From Russula earlei (taxonomy: Eukaryota; Basidiomycota; Agaricomycetes; Russulales; Russulaceae): DNA of 37,867 nucleotides. The position numbers and the translations under genes were made by a program. The notes beneath the pieces were generated by a model. That model was not told the DNA's origin. It worked only from the letters and a program-made list of their open reading frames with translations, and made no database searches. Below are positions 30,551 through 37,867 of the stretch, piece by piece; the stretch's first letter is position 1; each line of letters starts with the position of its first letter. The stretch covers positions 1 to 37,867 of the forward strand of contig JAGFNK010000506.1 of assembly GCA_025769875.1 (NCBI GenBank). Reading direction: 5' to 3'.

Positions 30551-30862
30551 ATCTCAGTCTTTAACAACACCGCAGTTCCTTTTGAAGTGCTTTTTCTTCC
30601 CATATCGATTTGGCCCGAGGACCTAGAGGCCCCGATCGAGTTTCGTAGTACGTCTTGTTAAGGACGGAAAGCTGTGGACTTTTCTGCTAGGTCATGCATA
30701 ATCGGAGTTGCGTTGGAGGGAATGTCCCCCAGAATTATCTGGTTCGGAGACGTTCTTGGTGGCAACGCAAGATCCGTCCTTGGTCGTATCCCATATGAAA
30801 CAGAATACGATACACGTAGTAATGGGATCGAGTTCAACTTCTCTGGGTATGTTGAATACTGA
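30551..30862 (+). pseudogene. Broken ORF of unknown family with one in-frame stop
   Basis: One frame runs from 30551 to the TGA at 30860-30862 with a single TAA at 30659-30661. Before the stop it reads ISVFNNTAVPFEVLFLPISI and WPEDLEAPIEFR. After it come IIGVALEGMSPRIIWFGDVL, GGNARSVLGRIPYETEYDTR and SNGIEFNFSGYVEY. Both halves are hydrophobic/acidic alternations typical of a beta-rich domain, so the frame probably was a real gene. There is no start codon at its head, and an acceptor-like TTGCAG precedes it. The family is not recognised. It lies about 290 bp upstream of the deacetylase on the same strand. Confidence 0.4.
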
Positions 30863-31149
30863 GGGCACTCACTCTGGACTGGCAGGAGGTGTGCTGATCT
30901 GACCGCCGTTATGAATGAGAACGTTCGCAATACGTCGCCGTCCCACTGCAGATCAATCGTAAGGGATATTGATGATAAGTTTCGAGGCAGTACAGTACAT
31001 CGACGAGGATATCCTCTCGCAGCTCGCAGCGGTTCAATTCAAACTCCGTTTCGGATTGTGCCATGCGAATCAGCGAGCGTGGTCGGAGCGTGGTCATTAC
31101 TTCCAACGTATTTCCTAGTCCGCAACCCCGTACGGCCGTAGAGTTTAAC

Positions 31150-34061
31150 ATGGTTTCCGAGACTGCCGACGGAGCTCGGGTACTGGGTGAGACTGTTATG
31201 ATGGATGTTGATCGGATCGTAGATGGGCCCATAGCACGGTCTTCGCCTTCCTTGCGTCCAGGCTCGCTCGACAGCCGTCTCAGTTCTGCTGAAGCGGGTT
31301 CGTTGCCCCGGGCCTCGTCTGTTCCGCTCGCGCCGTCGACGTACACAGTCGGCTATGTGTATGACGCAGCGATGATGTCGCATATTCCGGACGAGGGTGA
31401 CGAACACCCTGAACAACCACAGCGGATCGTGGCCGTCCACAACACGTTGCTCAAGCATGGTTGTCTCAGCGCGATGAAGCGCCTTCCCTTCCGCCGTGTG
31501 CAGCGTGAGGCCGTACTTCTTGTGCACACCGAGCAGCATTGGAGAATGGTGTTGGCTCTAAAATGTAAGTGACATTAGACGGTAGCCTCTGCCGATACTG
31601 ATGCGACGGCACCCGCCCGCAGCACTCACGCGGCAGGAAATTGTAGACTCAAAGGCATTCTACGAACACGATTCGTTGTATGTCAGTCCACAAACCACGG
31701 ACTCTGCGCTCTTAAGCTGCGGCGGGGTCATCGAGTCTGCGCTAGCCGTTGCTCGTGGCGATCTGAAGAAAACGCTCGCGATCGTTCGCCCTCCGGGTCA
31801 CCACGCAGAACCCGATCGCCCGATGGGTTTTTGCTTCTTCAATAATGTTGCGGTTGCGGCCCGGGTTGTGCAACAGCTAACGGCCATCAAACGCATCCTC
31901 ATTCTGGATTGGTGAATGAAACTTCGTTTTCGTCCATGACCATGAATTGACTATGCCAGTGGCTAGGGATGTCCATCACGGTGCGTATGTCCGAAGTGAA
32001 CAAGAAAAAAAAATACATAAGCACTTAAGTCGATGTCTAGGAAACGGTACACAAAGAGCATTCAATGATGACCCTTCGGTGCTTTATATATCCCTGCATA
32101 GATATGAGGGTGGACGCTTTTACCCATGCGGACCCTTTGGCGGTATGACATCCTGCGGCGAAGGCAGAGGGCTTGGCTAGTACGCAAAACAGCTCCCTTC
32201 TTTACTTGTCGTCCTTATGATGTCTCGAAGTTCTGTGAATATTCCCTGGGCAGAGAGTGGCACGACAGACGCGGATTACATCCACGCTTTCCAGCAAATC
32301 GTCATGCCAATCGCTACAGAATTTGCTCCTGAACTCGTCATCAGTAAGTTGGAGGGCCGGTGTTCAGCGCGACGGTCATTAAAATCTCAACAGTCTCAGC
32401 CGGATTCGACGCAGCCGATGGAGACATGCTAGGGGAATGTTGTGTTACGCCTGCAGGATATGCCCATATGACTTACATGCTTTCCACTCTCGCTGGGGGA
32501 AGGCTGGTTGCTGCGCTTGAAGTGAGTTTTGCCTTCGAAATACCGCTCATTTCCTTATATCTACAGGGTGGATATACACTCGAATCGCTGTCCAACTGTG
32601 CATTGGCTGTAGGTCGGATGCTGTTGGGCGAGGCCCCTCCAGAGTTGCCTCCTCTGGTTGCATCCGAGGTCGAATCCGAGACTGTGTGGCTCGTTGCGAA
32701 AGAACAAAGCAAATACTGGAAGAACATCAACACCAAATCTTGCGAGCCGAAAGAAGGTTTACTCATTGTCCGCCAGTTAGATGCTCGATGCTCACATCAT
32801 TCCTCTAGACGTTGAAGAATTCGCATTCGCCGTTCCAGGTGAATTATAAGTTTGAGCATTTCATTCAGTCCTCTTAAAATTCTTGGCAGAGCTTCTCAAA
32901 GCACATAGGCAAGACTTCATGTACCGGAATTTTGACATGCTCGAGGTGCCACTCATGCATGACGATGTACGGGAGAAATTTTCAGCCCAGATCATGTGCT
33001 CGTGAGTATGTGTTCTCTTGGATTGGTCAAAACTAAGTCTTTGCGCAGAAAGGACCTCCTGGATAACGAAGTGCTGGTTGTCTTCGCCCACGAATTGTAA
33101 CTTGTGATCCCCTTGGGGGTGACCTCTCTTCTCATCATTTATCCTTCAGTGGCAACCTTCGTGTTGAAATTTCGGACAGGCTGACATGCGACATTCAGCT
33201 TGAATCCTCTTACATTGTAAGTCTTATCTGATAGCTGGGTCCCGATTCACACAACAGGACCAGATCGATGTGTCGAGGCAACTTGTGAATTGGGTGCAGC
33301 AAGAACACTATGGCCTCCTAGACATTAACCTCTTCCCAAAGCCTCCCTCCAGCGATAATGATGTAAGCCTTACCTTTACTAGTATTTTTTCCTGCAAATA
33401 TTCGCCGCTTTAGTATCCCCGAAAATCACCCGAACAGTACGCACGAGAGATTATGACCTATCTTTGGGACAATTACATCCTGTGAGTGACACAAATGAAG
33501 TGATTTGACGATGCCACTTATTGCTTGACGATAGGCTATCGACAGCCAAGCGCATAATCCTTATAGGGCACGGGCCAGGCGTGGTGGGCCTTTCTGAGTT
33601 ACTCGAAGCTCGCAGTGAGTATTTCTGACCTTTGCGCTGTGTGCTCGTATTGAAATATTCAGCTGCGGGCGTGATGCGCAATGTGAACCTTGTTGTGCAG
33701 GTTGTCGGCTACACCAAGATTCCTCTTGCCCCCAAGAAAGGCCCTGACCTTAGCACTTGGTACCAGAAGGTACGTTGAATTCGCCTTTCACCTGCTTACC
33801 TTCACTATGACTATAATGCAAGCACTCGCTCGTCATCGTTCCGCACGATCATGTCATTCGTCACGAACGCAAAATTCTCAAACGACATGGGCGCCTCGTC
33901 TTCGCCGGTGAGTTCTTCGACCCTCCCCTCTGCAATCATTCAATTTTTTTTTTATCACCAACAAAGAGGAACCAAAACCCGTGAAGCTCATGCTACGAGC
34001 ACTTCCTCTAATTCAAGCACATGTCCGTGACATCCTCGCCCCCACCATGGTACCCGAGTAG
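31150..34061 (+). CDS. HDA1: Class II histone deacetylase (Hda1/Clr3 type) with C-terminal Arb2-like region, 694 aa, 17 exons
   Basis: Exons: 31150-31564, 31623-31911, 31967-31980, 32041-32179, 32231-32343, 32394-32521, 32567-32756, 32809-32838, 32890-33001, 33049-33096, 33150-33216, 33258-33362, 33414-33481, 33535-33614, 33663-33769, 33823-33907, 33967-34061. They total 2085 nt with no frame break, and every intron is GT-AG (41-60 bp). The deacetylase domain covers residues about 65-390: RPPGHHAEPDRPMGFCFFNN (active-site histidine pair), LDWDVHHGNGT (zinc ligands Asp and His), SLHRYEGGRFYP, SAGFDAADGD (zinc Asp) and LEGGYTLESL (catalytic Tyr). The C-terminal 270 residues resemble the Arb2 domain of Hda1/Clr3 (LVVFAHEFGNLRVEISDRL; IILIGHGPGVVGLSELLEA; HSLVIVPHDHVIRHER). 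It is expected to act in nuclear gene silencing. The ATG at 31150 has A at -3 and G at +4. Confidence 0.93.
31967..31980 (+). other. 14-nt microexon encoding zinc-ligand residues of the deacetylase
   Basis: GGATGTCCATCACG is flanked by a 55-bp intron (31912-31966, GTGAAT...CTAG) and a 60-bp intron (31981-32040, GTGCGT...CTAG). It completes DWDVHHG with split codons on both sides. Skipping it would shift the frame and remove the motif. Confidence 0.85.
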
Positions 34062-35935
34062 CCTTCACCGCCTTTCCAATTCCCAAGGTGATCCTCGCTC
34101 CCCTGCACTATTAGTCTTGTTTTCGCTCAATGTAACATTGCCACCCCTATCGATACCAAATTTTTTAAAACTATCGCGGTACACTCACCAACCTCAACAT
34201 GCGATACGATAGGAGCATTGTTATAACTCATCTTGAGATGTGTTCAGATTCTAGAATTGTAGCCTCTCCTGAGTGGCCAATGCCTCCGTCTCTTTTACTG
34301 GAGATGCATAGGATGACACCATCTTGTCTAACCCTCAGGGAGACACTTCAGATGTGCGGGAAGATCCATTCGTGTTGGTCGCCGTGGAGAGGCTGGCTGA
34401 CTCGGCGGTCGCATGCAGCTTGAGAATAATAACCTGGTCTGTGTCACCCGCCACGGACAGCGAATGCCTGGGTGTGCCATTAGCCTCCCGCTCTTTCCCA
34501 AGCTGGATGAGAATAGTATCGGGTCCTCCACTCGCTCACACGTGTCCTCTCCCCCTTTGTTCGAGTTCCTTGTCTGGCTGGTCTTCGATGTGTCACCAGG
34601 CCATAAAGGATAGTCGTGCGCCGCGTGGAAACCGTTCCATGGTCCTTAATAGCCTTTTCAGGTCGATGATGTCAGGAAACCTAAGAGCGCGAGACGCAGG
34701 CATCTCTCTTACATTCGATCTCTTCTCCCTCGGGCGTTGGTTCGTGACTTTCTGGCATCTTGGAGTTCTGCGCGGCCAAGTTGGTGGCGCCGTCCTGAAT
34801 GGAATCAAGGAAATCGGAGATAGAGCGACACCTGCACACCAGCGAGCACGTCGGGAATTACAAGGGGGACCGGATAGGAATGGAAGGGGTGAGTACCTTC
34901 GAGGAGAAGTGAGCAGACGAGAATTTTGCTCTCCTTGGGTCGTAAGCCGGCGCCGCAGCGGTGTGTCCTGCGCTCGTGATGGATCGCAAACGCGAAGCCA
35001 TCGCGGCATTCGTTCGCAAAGGCACTATCCACGTGAGTGGTTATCGTCCTTGGCCTCGGCGAGCAAACAAGACTCGCGTTTGGCCCATGTCTGCCGTCGG
35101 TTGAGTGGGAGAATGGAAAGGCGGAAAAGAAGGGATGGACGTACATCGTCGACCCATGGTCCGAATGTCCCCGACAGTGCACGACTTGTGGGTGGCGCGC
35201 GTCGAAGTCGCGAAATAGAAGAACGCGCGCGCTTGCGGGACGATCTGGATGCTCGAACAAGAACAAGCATGGCCGCTTGTTTGTTCCTAGCCGCGAGGGA
35301 AAGATAAATAGCCCAGGGGAACGTCAGACGGGCCGCAAACGGGCCTTGCCATACTCTGGAACCATCGCCTTACATTATAGTGGACATCTGTTCCAGGGAT
35401 GACAAGGAGTTACACCCACCCCTCACGCAACGAATGCTACGGCACTGGTGCGCTGCATGGCGTCAGAATGGTCGTGGAGGGGAGGTTCTTATTCATCCCT
35501 TATGGACGATGAACGATTCTCCGTGAACCGTGCTCAGGCTGACACTGGCATGGAATCCATGCCATGGATATGCCATGCGAAGTAAATTAATGGCTCACTA
35601 GCACAAGTACAGTGGCATTTTTTCTAAGTCATGATTTGGGGAAGTGTTTAATGCCAGTGTTGGGAAATTAGCACAATTGAGCCTAATCATAGCGAGCAGG
35701 CACGTTGCCTCAACCTCAAGGCTCGAGGCTCGAAGGTGAGGCTGTGCAGCTTCAGAGCGCACAGCCATAAATCGGAACAGTACTAGTCCGAGTCAACACG
35801 TTACCTCCAACCTATGGCTCATCGTCGATCCATCAATAAGAATTCTGAGTTATGGACGACCAAAGACGTGAGTTTGTCTTATTGAGCTGTTCTTTAGATA
35901 GCGGATGTCTCACCTCGTGTGTACCCAGTCCGTCT
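34062..35935. other. Stretch without a secure gene between the deacetylase and the CHAT pseudogene
   Basis: A plus-strand frame spans 34324-35307 (327 codons), but its composition is Arg/Ser-rich with no domain. Within it, an ATG at 34979 opens MDRKREAIAAFVRKGTIH followed by a perfect donor GTGAGT at 35034, and the 3' end reads REIEERARLRDDLDARTRTS. On the opposite strand an ATG near 35003 gives MASRLRSITSAGHTAAAPAY and a donor near 34897, followed by SISDFLDSIQDGATNLAAQN. Each strand thus has a plausible small gene, and sequence alone does not choose. Near 35711-35747 a GC-rich imperfect hairpin (GCCTCAACCT...AGGTGAGGC) surrounds repeated GGCTCGA. Confidence 0.3.
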
Positions 35936-35939
35936 ACAT

Positions 35940-37867
35940 GAGCTCGATAACGACATTTTATTCTTTCAAAATCAGTTGTTGGCCTTACACAAATCTCATC
36001 CTCGGCGCGCTCTTTGTATCAACGCCTGGCAATGGCACGACGGGAGCGTTATCAATTGTCAAAACAACAAGACGACCTTGAACAGGCAATAGTCCATTGC
36101 ACAGAGTTGGTCTTCCTCCCGCTTCCCTGGCATCATGGGTGTCCCCTGACAGTCTTTGGGATATTCTATTTCATTACGTCCGCTCTTTCTTTTCGTCCTC
36201 TTGAGTCAAAGCGACCCGAAGATGTCAAGTGGTGCATCAGGTCCCTCCGTTATCTTTACAAGCAACCGCTCGCAGCGTTCAATATCCCACCCAGTCATGT
36301 CAGCGCAATCCTTGTACTCCAGCTAGCACACCGAATGAAGCTGGAGTCCAGAGATGACGTGCAGGATATTGAGGAGGTGGCCATCCTCTGCCTCGAGCTT
36401 CTCAACTCTGAAATGCCACGATCCTTGCTAATTATCCCCGTTATGGGCTTGGATATCGCTGCTACTGCTTACTTTGTAAGATGGAGGGAGCCAGGGAGGG
36501 AACGGACAGAACCTTCGGAGAAACTCATCGAATGCCTCCGGGAGGCAAACAGATGCCTACCAGATGTACATCAGTATGCATTGTCCTCGCCGAGGCTCTC
36601 CTTTATCGCTTCGAATGGACTATGTCGAATGACGATTACGAAGAGGGAACAACCATTCTTCACCAACTTATTGCTTTCCATGATCCAGGAAATAGTCCCA
36701 GTGCATTCCAGGAAGCCGCTTTGATGTTGACTGTCGCGTTTGCGACGTTCCAGGCATCGTGTGGGAACCAGAATATGTAGAGAAGGAGATCCACCGCTTT
36801 CGTACCTTGCTTTCGGGACTTCTCTTAATAATCCCGCTCGTCCTGTGATCATCGAACAGCTCGCTCAACTTCTCGACCTGCGTAGTAATGACTTTGGCGT
36901 CACAGAGGACCTTCAAGACGGGCGTTCTGATGATTCGGAGCCTCAGAACATCCCCCCATTCCGAGATTTGAGTGACGCTCTCCGTCGGTCAAGCAATGGC
37001 GAATCCACCCCGATAGAGTTGGAGGATCAATATTTCGATGCGCTTTCATTGCGTCTTGTCGACATAGCGGATCTTGAAGATGCCATCATGTATGCTCGAC
37101 TTTTGCTCGCGTCTTGTCACCCTGGTAGTAGAAACGCAGCCCTTGTCAGCGCGTTTCTAGGAATGGCCCTTATCAAGGCCTTTTCATGGACTAATAGCAT
37201 CAAAACCTCAACGAGGCAATTTCTTTCCTTCGGGATGGTCGATCCTCCCCTGCTCAACCGGGGCACTTTTCGGACGCTGAAGACCTTATCTCACTTCTGC
37301 GTGCCCGCTTCAACCTGGCGGTACAAAAAGGACTTGGATGACGTCATGCAACTATACCCCATTGCGATCAAAAAACATGCAAAGACACCAGATCGATTCC
37401 GGATTTCGTGGGGGCAGAGGATGCGCGCAGGTTTGAACAGCCTGCACCTTAACTGCATATGACTGTGCCATCTCGTTGATGCAAGACGCTCTGGCATTCG
37501 CACCAACACTTGATACACAGCATTTCCAACTTGTTTCCATGCGCAATCGTTACGAAGTACTGCCGTTGAACTTTACGTCATATCATCCACACAGGTCGAT
37601 TTCATCGAGCCGTCGAGATTCTTGAACAAGGAAGGGCCCTAATTTGGTCCGAAATGCGCGGCCTTCGAACCTCAGTTGATCAACTTCGTGCAGCAGACTC
37701 GCGTCTAGCGGATAAACTCGTGGCCGTCAATGGAGAGCTAGAGATGTTGTTGTTGACCAGCGATACTGATGGTGGAGATGATGGCTGGGAGGAATGGATC
37801 AAATGGTCTCTCCTGGTGAAGCAACGGAAACTTTTAGATGATGTGACAATCTTTGTCCAAGGTCCGA
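35940..37867 (+). pseudogene. TPR-CHAT domain protein, frameshifted and running off the right edge
   Basis: The reading follows the long TPR-repeat, CHAT-ending proteins expanded in Agaricomycetes. Recognisable blocks lie in different frames: ELDNDILFFQNQLLALHKSH (from 35940), YQRLAMARRERYQL...DDLEQAIVHCTE (36014 on), EEVAILCLELLNSEMP, LAEALLYRFEWTMSNDDYEE (from about 36573), PARPVIIEQLAQLLDLRSND, LVDIADLEDAIMYARLLLAS, DLDDVMQLYPIAIKKHAKTP, YDCAISLMQDALAFAP, and EQGRALIWSEMRGLRTSVDQ (about 37630-37690). At least six frame changes (near 36010, 36572, 36770, 36820, 37210-37320, 37460 and 37597) separate them; a few could be missed introns. CHAT is a caspase-like protease fold, often an effector behind TPR sensors; its core would lie past the window end. 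A possible first exon starts at 35814 with donor GTGAGT near 35868. Confidence 0.72.

Noticed and set aside
34593..35009. 138-codon minus-strand frame
   Set aside because: Arg/Pro-rich mirror of the plus-strand frame, without motifs; it crosses the candidate intron of the other minus-strand reading.
1..37867. CRISPR arrays, operons, bacterial promoters, tRNA or rRNA genes
   Set aside because: The DNA is clearly eukaryotic, no regular spacer-repeat array exists, and no tRNA cloverleaf or rRNA core was recognised by eye. A covariance-model tRNA scan would be decisive.

Overview
The window is nuclear DNA of a filamentous basidiomycete, most likely an Agaricomycete. The evidence is genes cut by many 41-67 nt GT-AG introns, a Spa2-type polarisome gene, a fungal Hda1/Clr3 deacetylase, chromodomain Gypsy and Copia retrotransposons, a Tad1-like LINE and a TPR-CHAT gene of the kind expanded in mushrooms. 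All gene models were read by eye from frames and splice sites.

Region 1 (1-17.05 kb) is a nest of retroelements with no intact host gene. A minus-strand chromovirus end (LTR 1103-1934) sits inside the reverse transcriptase of a plus-strand chromovirus of the same family (pol remnant 1935-4212, 3' LTR 4461-5288). A second, more decayed chromovirus (about 5.3-8.9 kb) is split by a 246-bp LTR, which is itself split by a minus-strand LINE 3' end; both insertions keep target-site duplications. From 8.9 to 11.1 kb come further LTRs, including a solo LTR of the first family that carries another solo LTR inside it. From 11288 to 16775 lies a full-length Copia element with both LTRs and the duplication GTTCT. 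It is dead: it has stops, two frameshifts, a ruined zinc knuckle and a ruined RT catalytic motif. The differences between its two LTRs are almost all CpG transitions.

Region 2 (18.2-23.1 kb) holds two well-supported host genes transcribed divergently from a gap of only 133 bp: a steryl-ester/acid lipase (minus) and a Spa2/GIT-like polarisome scaffold (plus).

Region 3 (23.1-31.1 kb) is sparse. It has a decayed secreted-protein ORF, a TA-flanked 292-bp MITE, short direct and tandem repeats, one two-exon membrane protein gene (27636-28449, minus) and broken ORFs.

Region 4 (31.15-37.87 kb) has a 17-exon class II histone deacetylase with a C-terminal Arb2-like region (694 aa predicted; all 16 introns keep the frame). 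After a weakly coding stretch comes a frameshifted TPR-CHAT pseudogene that runs off the right edge.

The host genes are housekeeping or regulatory (lipid turnover, cell polarity, chromatin) and show no sign of a gene cluster. I found no convincing novel multi-gene system. The most informative signals are the order of nested insertions, the CpG-decay footprint, the MITE and the 14-nt microexon that encodes zinc-ligand residues of the deacetylase.
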